From the NCBI RefSeq assembly GCF_949987535.1, contig NC_080080.1, positions 59,246,668 to 59,310,667 on the forward strand: a stretch of 64,000 nt of DNA, given 5' to 3'. The DNA is from Balaenoptera acutorostrata. Taxonomy: Eukaryota > Chordata > Mammalia > Artiodactyla > Balaenopteridae. A program made the position numbers and the translations under genes. Numbering within the stretch: the first letter of the stretch is position 1; every line of letters begins with the position of its first letter. This document shows, piece by piece, positions 44,856-56,574 of the stretch. A model generated the notes under the pieces. It was not told where the DNA came from. It did no database searches and saw nothing but the letters and a program-made list of their open reading frames with translations.

Positions 44856-46271
44856 TGCCCTTCCTTCTCTACCGAGTGGCAGAGAGAACCAAAGCTGAAA
44901 GCCAGATGAGGCGATCTCCAGAGGCCGTGCTCTCACAGTCTCCACTAGGTAGCTTCTCAGTGCAGTAGAATCTGATGCTTTGCCAGAAATGTCAAGACCC
45001 AAATTCATCTTACACACAACTTGATTTTCAAAAATCAAGGAAAAAAAAGAAATGGATATTTACCCAGTGCCTACTATCTCCCAGCTACTATGCCAGGGGA
45101 CACAAGTTTCTCATTTTGTCAAAAATGAAACTTGATGAAAAATTCAATTCTTGTGGAATATTTTCAAAATACATTTATCAGTTAAATTTAGGTCTGTACA
45201 TGCAAATTGTCTCTCACCGAGAAATCACAAACTGGTCAAAACTTTCCCAGGGCAGAGGGTGGCTTGTGCTATTTTACTCCCTTTGCCTAGTAGAGTATCT
45301 GCTATAGGTCAATAAGTAATTACTGAATAAATAAGCAAGTATGAGGATGAACTATTTTGAGGATAGTGATTAAGAAGTCTTATTCCTTAAAATGGAAGCA
45401 GGACATGGGCACTGGACATGAAGATATGGGCATAGCTCATTATGCACCAAAAGTGAGCTCATATACAGTAGACTAAGAACAGTGAGAGAGAAAATAAGAT
45501 GTGGAGAGCTCAATTTTGCAACCTGAAAAACTATGCTTTGTTTTTCTAATGTTTAATTGTTTCTATTCAGTTTGGGGAAATGAAACTCTTTTACTAGTGG
45601 GAACTTCTACCCCAATGAATATAACACCTACCCTTTTCAGAGATCTTAATGAACAAGTCTTGTGATTTTTTTTCATTATAGCACTCGGGTCTATATGATA
45701 TTCAAATATAATCTCTACCTTCTCCCCTTTCTCAGCATGCGTGTGTATTTGGTAAATATTCATGTGTTGGGGTCTTTGGTATTGGGGAATTAACATTTCA
45801 TTTTTTGGTTGGGAGTGCAAATAGTTAATCCAAATGTAATGCCGTTGGTGAATCAGAGCTTGAAAGAATGAACCAGTTTTGAGAACAGAAATCATGGGCT
45901 TGAATTGCAGCTTAAGAAAGGTCATTTCTGTTGAGAAGTATCCGAAGCAAGTGCTACCAAGGGGAACTATGCCCTTTCCAGACTTGAATATACACTTAAA
46001 GCTGTGGATAACCATCCTTCTTGCGAAATGCAGGGATTCGTGTACTTAGAGACAGAGGGTCCAGATGCTATCTGAAGACTGCTTGCAGGTCTCTGGTGTG
46101 GTCAGAGTTCACAGAAGGTAAAGTTATATGGAAAGTTAGCTGCTTCTGGCTTTTAGCTCATTCCCTGCTTGCCCTTATATCTTCAGGCCAGTACAGAACT
46201 GTAGAGTCTGGAGGAGGCAATGCAGTAGGGAAGAAACTTTGTATTCTATTACAAGTTAATTGCTAAAGGGA
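44856..46271. other. Unassigned sequence with one 150-codon frame
   Basis: AT-rich. The minus-strand frame at 45563-46015 (150 codons) is long for such composition, but it has no recognisable domain, membrane segment or motif. I treat it as unproven. Confidence 0.35.
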
Positions 46272-46643
46272 TGTTACCTATAAACTGAAATTATACATAA
46301 TGGCACAACTTTGGGAACCCCGCCTCCCATGTAATGAGTGTTAAGCTTTGTTTAGCTCACAGGAAACATCCTGACCAGGGCCACCTGTGAATGACGGCAG
46401 GAAGGAAGAAATTAACACATCTCCTCCAGAGGCTGACCAGAACCAGGAAATGTTTGGCTTTATTCCCTCCCTTTTTAGTAAAAAAGAAGCCTAAATTCTA
46501 ACTCAGGCAAGATGGTTCTTTGGGACACTAGTCCACCATCTTCTCGGTCACAGGCTTTCCGAATAAAGTCACTATTCCTCACCCCAACACCTTGTCTCTT
46601 GATTTATTGGCCTGTCATGCAGTGAGCAGTAGACTCAGTAACA
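46272..46643 (+). mobile_element. Probable solo class I (gamma-type) ERV LTR
   Basis: The 3' part has a classic layout: a polyadenylation signal in 'ccgaataaagtcactattcc', then a U5 with 'acaccttgtctcttgattta' and 'cctgtcatgcagtgagcag'. The ends 'tgttac' and 'gtaaca' form the expected TG...CA inverted repeat. No primer-binding site or pol follows, so it is a solo LTR. The 4-bp flanks (ggga, gcaa) do not match well, which weakens the exact limits. Confidence 0.7.
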
Positions 46644-46774
46644 GCAATAATCATCAGGCTCAGAGCTCTTCAAGAAGCTTATCTCACTGCGTGCTCCACA
46701 GGTTATAATATGTATCATGACGAGGTTGTTCCAAGGATTGAGCCATCCTTCTCTCCTTCCTTCCTCCCATTCTT

Positions 46775-47130
46775 CTGTTTATTCACTAATTCATTTGTTC
46801 ACTTAACAAACATTGATTGAGCCTCTCATGTAGCCTCATAGAGGTCCCCATCTAGTTGAAAGGAACATAAGAGTAAGTAAGCACTCTGAGTCCAGGGTGC
46901 ATTATAGTGTCAGAGTTATGCACAGCTTAGTTGAGCAGGGCAGAGGGGCACCCGACCACTGGCAGTCAGGGGTAACGATATTTTTCCAGAGGAAGTGATC
47001 TTGAGCCGAGTCTCAATGAGCACAAGAAAAGTTTGCTGGGAACAAAAGAGATGGTAAGGCTATCCAGGCTGATGGAACGCCATGTGTGAAAGCATGGAGG
47101 GGTTGGGGCAGAGAGGGCAGGCAAGGGAAA
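46775..47130 (-). mobile_element. L2 LINE 3' end, antisense
   Basis: Starts with the antisense L2 end 'cacttaacaaacattgattg'. It runs through 'ttccagaggaagtgatcttg', 'agccgagtctcaatgagc' and 'ggaacgccatgtgtgaaag', typical of antisense L2. Confidence 0.7.
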
Positions 47131-47219
47131 TTGTGGCAGATGTTGAGAATGGATGTAATCCTGCCTGGACCCTGGGTTGTATATGGAGCCATGATGGGAG
47201 ATGAGATCAGATATGAATA

Positions 47220-47460
47220 CGATTTGCTAACATTTATTGAGCACCTGCTATTTTCCAGGTGTTGTTCTAACAGCTTCCTTTGTTGACTTAGTTCATCATT
47301 ACAACAGCCCTATGAGGTGGGTATTAATATGTCTTGTATTTTACAGATTCACAGGGAGATCAAGTATCTTGCTCAAGAGCACACAGCTAGAGAGAAGCCA
47401 GGATTCACCCCAGAGTTTGACTCCAGAGCCTGTAGTCTTAATGGCTAGGCCAGGCTGCTG
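47220..47460 (-). mobile_element. MIR SINE, antisense, near complete
   Basis: Antisense MIR from 'aacatttattgagcacctgc' through 'acaacagccctatgaggtgg', 'caagagcacacagctagag' and 'tgactccagagcctgtag'. The 154-codon frame at 47237-47701 is read through this MIR and the next L2, and is not a gene. Confidence 0.85.
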
Positions 47461-47589
47461 CTCTGACGGACTCAGGTTTGCCTTGACAAGTGACCAGGGA
47501 GACTCTTTCCTACCCATTGGTCCAGGTGAGAGTGGAAGTTACCATGAGTACGGATATAGTTTTCTTATACCAGTTTTTCCTTCCTTAGA

Positions 47590-47740
47590 TCAAAGTGGCT
47601 CATGCTGTGTTAATATCAGAAGGTCAATGCTGAGGGAAGGGACCATGTTTGTTTTATTCATCAATGTATATTCAGTACCAAGTACAGCATCTGGTACATA
47701 GTAAGTACTCACTAGAGATTTATGGAATAAACAATTAATT
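47590..47740 (+). mobile_element. L2 LINE 3' end
   Basis: Sense L2 tail: 'agggaccatgtttgttttat', 'gtacagcatctggtacatag' and 'taagtactcactagagatt'. Confidence 0.7.
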
Positions 47741-48864
47741 CATTGATTTTTACCTATTAATCTTATTATGAAGAACTGAATTCAGACGTATGTTCTTAAT
47801 TAATTTAACAAGAGCAATGCATTTCACTAAAACCTTGTCACATATCATATATGTAATTGGAAATCTGTGAAATAGTCAACCCCAAGACAAAACTTACAGA
47901 GATTAGTTTCTTCCAAAATTATTAATCAATGGCGTGCGTGTGTGTGTGTTCCACTTGTGTCATATGTATTTGCTTTATTTAATATGTGCATTCTTCAATT
48001 TGCAGATTGTTCAATCTTCCTACTCCTCTTCCAGTTAACAAATCAAAAGGTGGGCGCTGTGTGCCTATGATTTTCATAGAATCCATGCTATTTCTTTTGA
48101 TCATGCTCAGAAGTTGACTGCATTAGACTTTGGACCTGCCAAGGATTGGGTAATACAATTAGGTTATACCGAGGTCCAGGAATGGAATTTGTCTAGTGAC
48201 ATTAACGCATTGATTGCATCCTTTATATTTCAGTGTCTTAAATGAAGTGGCTCTTTCCTTTGCAAGAAGAAAAGAGCACGGTAGAAATAGAGAATTGTGT
48301 TTTCTGTTTGGTCAGCAAGGCAGGCAAGGCCTTATGTGCTCTGTCCATCAACACTGATAAGCTGAGACATCGGGAGACGAGGAGGATCTCCAGCTGTTCC
48401 ACCTACGCTGGATCCCAAGTGCCATCATCCCTCTCAGGAAACTAAGGAAGCCCAAACAGAGAAAGAGGAGTGCCATGAACAATTAATCTTCTACTCAAAT
48501 GGGGTTTTAGAAATTATTTGAGTATCCATATATTTTGAACTTCACACGACCTTACTTTTCTGGGCTTCCTCCTTGTAGCACAAGAGTACATGTTTTGAAC
48601 ATCTCAGTTGGTGCAGCTTCTCTAGAAAAGCCTTCATCAAAAAGAGCCAAAATTAAAAAAAAACAAAAAAAACAAAAAAAAACAGTCAAAACTAGAACAA
48701 GATAACAATAAATTTTTTACCATGAAATAAACATTTTTCTTTGATTTCCTAAGTGTATTTGTGGTTTCAATAGTATTTGATGCATTTTAGCCAATTATGA
48801 AAAATATAAATGATTATAACATGATTTATGTGCTTTACTGTTTACAAATATACAAATGTCTATT
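47741..48864. other. Unassigned sequence, no gene seen
   Basis: AT-rich. A short GT run lies near 47936-47950 and an A-rich (A5-8C)n stretch at about 48654-48684. Nothing else recognised. Confidence 0.4.
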
Positions 48865-49060
48865 ACAAGATTCACATTTGTTCATTTGGCTCTCATAAGC
48901 TCTTTCTGAAATGAGGAGAGGTATCATTATTCTATTTTCACAAATGAGGAGACTGAAGTTCCGGGAAGATACTAGGTGAGGGGATTTGTCTAGGGCCACC
49001 TCATGAAAAATAATGTAGCCCAAACTTGAACCCAGTTCAGATTCTAAAACCCACCCGCCG
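48865..49060 (-). mobile_element. MIR SINE, antisense
   Basis: Antisense MIR: 'attattctattttcacaaat', 'gaggagactgaagttccgg' and 'cttgaacccagttcagattc'. Confidence 0.7.
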
Positions 49061-49094
49061 CTGATCCATTCTGTGGATAAATCGAGTGAAGTAG

Positions 49095-49260
49095 GGAAGT
49101 TATTATTGAGTGTCCGCCATGGGTTAGGTAATTTCAAACACACTACCTCATCTAAAACCTGCAGGGTAGGAAACTATTATCAAAGATAAAGAGACTAAGG
49201 TTCAGAGCGGACCCATGACTTTTTAGATGCTTAGTAAATGGCTGAGCCCTTTCAGTGAGA
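49095..49260 (-). mobile_element. MIR SINE, antisense
   Basis: A second diverged antisense MIR directly after the first: 'caaacacactacctcatct', 'agggtaggaaactattatc' and 'gagactaaggttcagagcg'. Confidence 0.6.
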
Positions 49261-51450
49261 AATGATAGATAACCCTGGGAAGAGAGGTGTTGTTTCACTG
49301 TCAGGTTACTGACATTTCTTGAGAATGCAAAGCCAGGCAGAATATCTCACAAAAGGAAGCTTATTTGTAAAAGGAGAGTTTGGGCACTTTCTTTTTTTTT
49401 TTTTTTTTTGGCTATTTTGAGGAATATTTTCTTTTCCTTTTCAGCAAGTCTTTATCAGGAACCATATCTTTGCTCTGTCACCTGCAAACAGACTTTAAAA
49501 CAATGAGAACCACCCTCTGCAGGATATTGATTCTGATGGAACAAATGTTAATTAAGCAGAATGGTGGCTTTTTTTAACTGGAGGAATTCCAGATCTTTCC
49601 TTAGTCCTGTCTCTCCAGGGAAATGAGCTCTATCCTCAAAAATCTACAGAAAACCTGAGTCAGAATGAAGATTTATGATGGGAGATGCTGGCCGGAAGGC
49701 AGCTATCTAGTAGGCTATCTAGAAGCTCATCTTTGTGTTATTAGAGAAACACTCTCTCTCCACAGGATGTAGCCTGGTTATCACATAATCTTCTCAAGTT
49801 TCATTCCCATTCTGCTTACAGATGCCCCAAATATAAAGAGATGCATTTCATTAAGACAGCCTTCTAAGAGGCAGTTTACCCCAGCTGTTGCAGTCTATCT
49901 TAAACACCTACCTTTTCAACCTCGTGTGGAATTTACATGTCGATAAGCGCTATAAAAAAGGGAACTTTAGAAATCTCGGCAAAGGAAAAACACCAAGGCT
50001 GCTTGTGAGATTTGAATTCAGAAAAAAAGAGCCCAGGAAGCTTGACGTTCCAGCACCACCCCCACCTCCTCCTCAGACTCGAGACCTGGGATAGGGCTTG
50101 CTTGCCCTGGGGCTTGAGGCGGACCCCAAACACCAGGGGCTGTAAACACTTTTCTAGTCACATAAACAGGAGGAGATTCTTTGCCTGCCACTTTGGCATT
50201 TTCCTGTCAGGAGCTGGTGACAAAACAGAAGTGATAGATGTAGGTAGAAACAGGAGAACCAGCCTTGGAAGGTTTCGGGCTCCCCCATGAACTCTCTTTC
50301 CTCGCACGTCCCCATTAGTGATGAATCCTCAGCACCTGATTTTCCTGCGTGCCTATGTCCCACCTATTTGCACTCCCAGTTGGCTGAGTGGGATTTGCTA
50401 GCAAATGACCTGTGAGCTTTCTATCACTCCTGGGCCTGTAAGCACAGAGAGCCAGGGGCTCTTGGGGGGGGGCTACTAAGTCCAGAAGACTTTCAAGGTC
50501 GGGGGTCTGGGAGTTAGAATTGAGTGTTCAATGGGGAAAACAGGAGGGTTGGTCCCAGAGCCTTGCCAGGGTCCCGAGCAGCCTGTCTTAGCTGATGGGG
50601 GGTGGGGATGGGGACTCCTTTGTTGGAGAGGAAATAAACCTGGGACTCCAGCCTGCCTGATCCCGCAGTATGGGCTGCCGTGTTTGAAGTCAGGACTGGT
50701 GCGTTCAGGAAGCTGGCTGCATCGGGTTCCCATTAGCTCAGACAGCAACACAGTGGGTTCACACCGCGACATGGTAACAATTAGGCCTTCTGCTACTGGT
50801 CCTTACCCTGGGGTGAGGCTCTTTTCTTCCTCACCCATGTGACTTCAAGTCGCCCTGGTTTCCTTATGGCTCGACTTCCTGCAGATTCCCGTTACTTCAT
50901 GTCTAATCTTCTGAGACCACTTATTAGACCACACAAATTGCAACAATTGTCTCCAGCACGCAGACCCTGTCCCAGACCTGTGCCTAGGAGAAATGCGTCT
51001 AGGAGAAATACTGCATCTTTCTGAAATGTGAGAGCTACTTCCTATGTAAATAGTAGGATTATCCAAAATCAGAGTTCATTCAATATTGAGGGAAAATAAA
51101 CCAATTATACATGCATACCCTGAAGCATGCTAAATTATTCCTCCCCACCCATGTTATTTAAAAGTCTGGTTGAGACAATTATCTCCATCTTCAATGATGA
51201 GACCGGGAAGACACGAACAAATGACTATAATGTGAAGTGGAAAACTAAAAAGATAAAGTTATGATTTTTTCAAGAAAAATACTTCTATATATAGAAAAAG
51301 CCAGGTCATAGAAAAAGCGTTTGGGGTTGTACCTTGAAAAATTGCAAGAATTTGGAAACTTGGAAGTTAGTGAGAAGAAGAAAAGGGCATATTAGGAGAA
51401 CAAACAAAGGCTTGAACACTGATAGATGCTGTGGGAAGTAAAAGAGTATA
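49261..51450. other. Mostly unique sequence, no gene seen
   Basis: A T run lies at about 49392-49409. The 50460-50760 part is G+C-richer, but the frames on both strands (about 100 codons each) are mirror images of one another and lack recognisable domains. Confidence 0.4.
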
Positions 51451-51645
51451 CAGCTGCCCCTCAGTATTCTCAGGGATCGCTTCCAGGAGCCCCTGTGGGT
51501 ACCCAAATCTGAGGATGCTCAAGTCCCTTATATCAAATGGCAAAGGACGATGAATACAGTCAACCATCCGCTGTATCTGCGGTTGGTTGAATCCGCGAAC
51601 GCAAACCCTGCGGATGCAAGTCCCACGAGTATGGAAGGCCAACTG
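51451..51645. mobile_element. MER2-like Tigger MITE
   Basis: Same family as the element at 26332. The left terminus is 'cagctgcccctcagtattct' and the right terminus 'tggaaggccaactg', flanked by TA at 51449-51450 and 51646-51647. The internal 'ctgcggttggttgaatccgc' block is present. No transposase. Confidence 0.85.
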
Positions 51646-51737
51646 TACAAGACAAAGTTCCTGCCTTCAAGAGGCAGGTCTCTAGGGGCAGGACAGGAAT
51701 AAAGACGCAGATATAGAGAATGGACTTGAGGACATGC

Positions 51738-52014
51738 GGAGGGGGAAAGGTAAGCTGGGACGAAGTGAGAGAGTGGCATGGACATATATACACTACCAAA
51801 TGTAAAATAGATAGCTAGTGGGAAGCAGCTGCATAGCACAGGGAGATCAGCTCGGTGCTTTGTGACCACCTAGAGGTGTGGGATACGGAGGGTGGGAGGG
51901 AGACGCAAGAGGGAGGAGATATGGGGATATATGTATATGTATAGCTGATTCACTTTGTTATAAAGCAGAAACTAACACACCATTGTAAAGCAATTATACT
52001 CCAATAAAGATGTT
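51738..52014 (+). mobile_element. Young L1 3' end, cetacean-like type
   Basis: The sense 3' UTR is well preserved: 'gtaagctgggacgaagtgag', 'aagcagctgcatagcacag', 'gtgctttgtgaccacctaga', 'ctgattcactttgttataaa' and 'attatactccaataaagatg', then a short A tail. It differs from the older artiodactyl-type tail at 13468. 5'-truncated. Confidence 0.9.
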
Positions 52015-52318
52015 AAAAAAACAAGAGAGGCAGGTTTCAATTCAGTTAAAGTGATAAAAGAAACACAGATAAGAAATAATTTAGAGGACAATATAAGGCA
52101 TGGTATGGGGAAATCACTTCAGATATAGGTAATGTTTAATTGTGGTATGTAAATGATAAGTGCTATTTCAAGTAAGGGAATTGTCGAAGTTCAAAGAAAG
52201 AGCTGGGCCAGACTTGAGGAGGAGTGGGATATAGTTAGATGCTTAGGGCCGAAGGAAGGGCATTAATAGGAAGGAAAAATGAATGGAGTGAGAATCAGGC
52301 AGGCCATGTGCTGGAGAC

Positions 52319-52498
52319 CAGTGGTTCTCAACCCTCAATGTGTATCAGAATCCCCCACAGGGTGTGTTAACATACGCGTCCCTGGGCTCCGCACTGGAGA
52401 TTCTGATTTAGTAGGTCTGTTGTGGGGTGTGAGGAGTTGCATTTCTAGCAAGTTCCCTGGTGCTCCTGGTCCAGGAAATCATCCTTTGAGAAGTACTG
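52319..52498 (+). mobile_element. MER5A (hAT-Charlie) MITE
   Basis: Near-complete MER5A: the left end 'cagtggttctcaaccctcaa' is followed by 'tgtgtatcagaatccccca', 'gattctgatttagtaggtc' and 'gcatttctagcaagttccc', with the right end 'tttgagaagtactg'. The 8-bp flanks 'ctggagac' and 'ctgtacac' agree at 6 of 8 positions, consistent with an old hAT target duplication. Confidence 0.9.
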
Positions 52499-54189
52499 CT
52501 GTACACCGATCTGCATGCCCGGCACACAAGCACTTATTTGGGGGAAATACTGGGAAATCAGACCATCCAGGGAAATCCACTCAAGAAGTATTAAAAATGA
52601 ATATGCTGTTAACTCTATTTTCCTTACTGATGATTCTCTATCTGAGTAGAACAATAAACTTTCTTGGTTTTTTTTTTTTTTTCCTTGTCCCAGATGGCTT
52701 CTTGGTTTAGAATGAATTATTGTGAAAAAAGAAAATAATGCTTTTGTGCCTAGAAACTACTATGGGTGAAGCTGGATAACATTTCCTAAAGGACAGTTTT
52801 CATGATCCCTTCTACAACAAACATATTTCTTAAATAGCTTTGCCCCTACCAAGAAGTGTGGTCTTTTATGGGATTGGTGTTATGGAGCTTTACATACTGG
52901 ATGGCCACTGTCACGGGCAACCCTCCTTAGAATCCAAATATTAAAAATAGTGACCAAAGCTACCTTGCAAAATCATGCATTTTTATTGCTTTTCTCAAAA
53001 ATTTACATCATATATTGTCTCAAATATTATATAAACAGATGTTATAATCCCCATTCCATGATCTTTTTGCTTTTGCATATTTAAATGAAACCTTACCACC
53101 ATTGTTTCCCCTTATTTTTACAGAAAAAAATTTAATCCAGGTTAATATGGGAAAAAAGACTTCTAAATTTTAAAATGTTTAAAAAATGTCTTCCTTCTGT
53201 CTGAAATAAAACAACTTCATAATCTTCTTTCTATTGCATGGAGTTAGTTATGAGTTTCTCCTGGATTTTGTTGGCTTGACTGAGGTAGGAATAATTTCCT
53301 GTATACTTTACTTAGTAAAAAGTCTCTCTTACATATATTTAAAGATCAAGTTCAGCTTATAGTATGCTATACTTTGCAGACAGAAATGTGCAGTGTACTT
53401 TCCAATATTTCTTTTACTGTTTTGACAATTTAAGATAAGAGTTGTGTAGTATGCAAACAATAGTAATTAGACAACATCACCATAAACACAGTTAATGGCA
53501 TGAATTATATTTATGAAGTACTAAAGTTATAGGAATACCAAAAAAACATAATGATTATACTGTTCAAATTTTGAATTGAGCAAATAGACAAAATAACTAG
53601 GAGGGGAATTTATTTTATAGCAGTGAACAAATTTATCTTTTCTCATGATTTAATACATGAAGGATTACTAAGGTATGTCAATTTTTAAGGTATTTATGTA
53701 GGAAAAAAATGACATACTTTCATGTAATTAGGGGCTGAAAGTGCTCATTTACTCCTAAAAGTTTAGAAAAGGGAATTTTGCAGTGCAGATAAGAAAGAGG
53801 TAGGAAAATATTGCATGTGTTCAGAGCTGAAGAGGGCCTTTGAGGGGCCTGCCTGGGAATTCACAGTGACTTGTTGACAGGGTAAGATCAAAATCCTGAA
53901 TTTGTCAGAATTCCTGACTCCTTGACCAGGACTCTATACTGTGCTAAGGAGGTGCTTCTTTTTAGAAAAGAAATATTTTTTAAAATTTATCTTAGTTTTA
54001 TTACCTACTGCCATTTATTACCACCCTAGCCCGTGCATTAAACAACTTAGTAAAACAGTATCTTGAGAGAAAATGAGTTAAATGCAACAAAGAAAATTTT
54101 ATTTCTCCTCTAACTCAGTAGTAAAGATGTAATTTAAAAATTTCTTTTCTTGGTCAGGTGTATTTTTCTGTGAAGAATGTGTATTAAGT
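52499..54189. other. AT-rich unique sequence, no gene seen
   Basis: No repeat or coding signal recognised, apart from a T run at about 52669-52682. Confidence 0.4.
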
Positions 54190-54900
54190 TGAGATCATGT
54201 TTCGTTCGGTTCACGGATGACATCTTGTACACATTTTCATTTGTGTGTTACTGCTAGTGCATTTGTATGTTGTGTTTGTTAGCTGCAGACGTGGAATTTT
54301 CCAGTACAGTACAGAAAGTTGTCAGTGCCAGGTGTCACTTTGGAGAAAGGAGACTAGATGTTAAATACATTGGTTAATTCATTTAAATGATTGCCCTTTC
54401 TCACACTCACCCTGGGAGAACACACTTCTTGTTTACATTGTACTCTCAAAACTGTGTTAGAATTCCTCCAGTGTTTGCCCTCAAGCTAGCTGATGAGTCT
54501 CCCCTACCTTCCCAGCCCCTGCCCCAACCCAAGAGATTTGGTCTCATTATTTAATTGTCACTTTGTTTTCGACCCAAAGTACGATACTCAGTTTGGTCGA
54601 CTACCTCACTTATCGAACAATGCTTAAATGATTTTTGGTTCTTCCTAAAAAATCGAAGCCACCAAAATCAAATCCATGTGGAAAGAATGATGACATGGTA
54701 AAAGTGAGAAGATGTGAAGGACAGTGCCATGAGGAGGTCAAAAATGCTGTGGATAACAGCGGCATCCCTGGAATAGATTCGGCCTTCCAAGGAGATTGTA
54801 TTGACCACATTAGTTCTGATGTTTGTGAAAAATGGTGCGTCCCTCCTGCCATACCTTATGCCATCAGTGTGACACACTTTGTCTTCCCAGCATGATCGTT
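54190..54900. other. Unassigned CpG-dotted block
   Basis: Several CpGs stand out against the AT-rich surroundings ('ttcgttcggttcacgg', 'tttggtcgactacctc', 'cttatcgaacaatg'). An 86-codon plus-strand frame (54635-54895) starts only at a TTG and shows clustered Cys residues ('RRCEGQCHEEV', 'SSDVCEKWC'). I do not recognise the product. It could be a decayed retrocopy or the remains of a DNA transposon. Confidence 0.3.
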
Positions 54901-55401
54901 AAGTGTGGCACCAGAACAAAATCCTGTCTGGGCTTCATTTGCTTAGACGTCTCAATTTTAAATATCTGTATAACAAAAATAAAAGGGAAATATCTAGTGA
55001 GTAATGGACAGGGGATATTGGAATGGATATTTTTTAGTCCTAGAAACTCTCCCTGTTTCTTGTGCTTTCCTTCTTACTCTCCTCACTTCCCTAGGCTGCG
55101 TCCCCTGTTCCATCCCTTAGATTCTCTCCTCCTCATTCTCAGTTCTCTGATTCCCTTGACCTTGCCCCATACTGACCCCACCCTGATCCCTTGACCACCC
55201 GCTTTCTCCACCCCTGCACCCCAGCTGCAGAGCCCACCTGGACAGATTCACACTGCCTGTAGGGGGCTGACTCCTGTTCTGCCCTTTTCTTGTCCTCAGT
55301 GTCTCTCCCACACCCCACAGCATCTGTCCCCAAACTTCATAGCTCCCCTTAGGTCTACCACCCCACTCCTTCCCCTTGCCTGGTACTTCCCAGAAAAAAA
55401 A

Positions 55402-55447
55402 AATATATATATATATATAGATATATATAGATATATAGATATAGATA
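55402..55447. repeat. (AT)n / (GATA)n microsatellite
   Basis: A run of TA units passing into degenerate 'agatatat' units. Confidence 0.9.
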
Positions 55448-55468
55448 AAATAAAAGAAATTTTTAAAA

Positions 55469-55590
55469 AAGAAAGAAGGAAAGGAAGGAAGGAAAGAAAA
55501 GAAAGAAAGAAAGAAAGAAGCAAAGAAAGAGGAAGGAAGGATGAAGGAAGGAAGGAGAAAGAGGGAGACAGAGAGGGAGAGAGAACAAAA
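55469..55590. repeat. Purine-only (GAAA)n/(GGAA)n tract
   Basis: About 120 nt of almost uninterrupted A and G on the plus strand, made of GAAA and GGAA units, with only a handful of pyrimidine interruptions. Open frames read from it on either strand are artefacts. Confidence 0.95.
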
Positions 55591-55609
55591 CACAACACAA
55601 GGGCCAGGG

Positions 55610-56035
55610 GCCATCACTCCTGTTGAATCTTCATCTTCTAATCTCTTCCCTCTAGCTTTTCTCCACTTTTATTTCGGAGGAAACTGTGTCCCCTATTTCC
55701 TTCCAAGGCTGTCCTTACCACCCTCAACGCCCTCCCCCCACCCCCAACCCTGCGTAGGCTTAGGCTTTATCACAGGCTTCTGCTCTCCTTCTGGAACTTT
55801 CTTTGCCAACTATCTCCTTTCTCCTCTCTCCCCTTTACCTACAGTTTCTCATCTTTCCTCTTCTCAAAAAAAAAAAAACAACTTCCTTCACCTTTACTTT
55901 CTTCTCAAGCTACTGTCTGACTCTGTCCTTCTGATTCCACCCACATGTCTCGAAAGAAGAGTCCCCACTTTCCTCCGTGCTCTCTTACAGAGCCTCAGAC
56001 TTCACCCACCTCGCTCCTTGTTCAAACCTGGTCTC
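55610..56035 (+). mobile_element. L2 LINE fragment (ORF2 region)
   Basis: Sense L2 with the family landmark 'tgtctcgaaagaagagtcc', followed by a 'ccactttcctccgtgctctc' continuation and C/T-rich coding-like sequence before it. The frame 55541-56044 is broken L2 coding remnant, not a host gene. Confidence 0.55.
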
Positions 56036-56054
56036 AGTTATTAGACCAATGAAT

Positions 56055-56200
56055 GAGGAGGATTGCTGGTGTGCATCTGGCTCTGCCACTTACTAGCTGT
56101 GTGTCCTTGGACAAGTTACTTCACCTTCCTGTGCCTCAGCTTCCTCACCTGGAAAATGGGGACAGGAATACTTTTGCCCCTTAATAAACTTATGTTTATT
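56055..56200 (+). mobile_element. MIR SINE
   Basis: Clear sense MIR core: 'tggctctgccacttactagc', 'gtgtccttggacaagttact' and 'ctgtgcctcagcttcctcac'. Confidence 0.9.
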
Positions 56201-56339
56201 AATGTAATAATTTGGTTATAGACCCTGGTAAGGATAATACATAAGGGGGACAAAGAGAGTGACCTAATAATAAAAGAAAGATGATTCATGCTGGGCCGTC
56301 TCCCTAGAATGCCCTTGTCTCCCATCTGATACCCAGGAA

Positions 56340-56573
56340 GTCCTTGTGAGTCATTCTAGTTTTAGTTCATAATCTATTTCTTCCTTAGATCTTTCCCCGA
56401 CTGTCTGCTCTGCCATTGGAAATGGCTTCTCTATCCTTGGTGCCCAGGATCTAACCTTCTTAGCACTTCTCCTGTGGTTCAGCCTTGCCCTACCTGCCAG
56501 GTAGTTAGTTATGAACTTGTCCATCTCCTCTACAATGCTGCAAAGTCGTGAACACCAGCACTGTGTTTTACTT
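56340..56573 (+). mobile_element. L2 LINE 3' end, interrupted by the MLT1 LTR
   Basis: Sense L2 tail: 'cttagcacttctcctgtgg', 'tatgaacttgtccatctcc' and 'cgtgaacaccagcactgtg'. Its end is cut by the LTR that follows. Confidence 0.5.
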
Positions 56574-56574
56574 G

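Noticed and set aside
47237..47701. 154-codon plus-strand frame
   Set aside because: It is read through an antisense MIR and into an L2 tail.
55117..55617. 166-codon minus-strand frame with Ser/Phe/Leu-rich and Tyr/Ile-rich runs
   Set aside because: It is the complement of the AT/GATA microsatellite and the purine tract, so the runs are composition, not a membrane protein.
55541..56044. 167-codon plus-strand frame
   Set aside because: It begins in the purine tract and continues through L2 coding remnant. No host domain.
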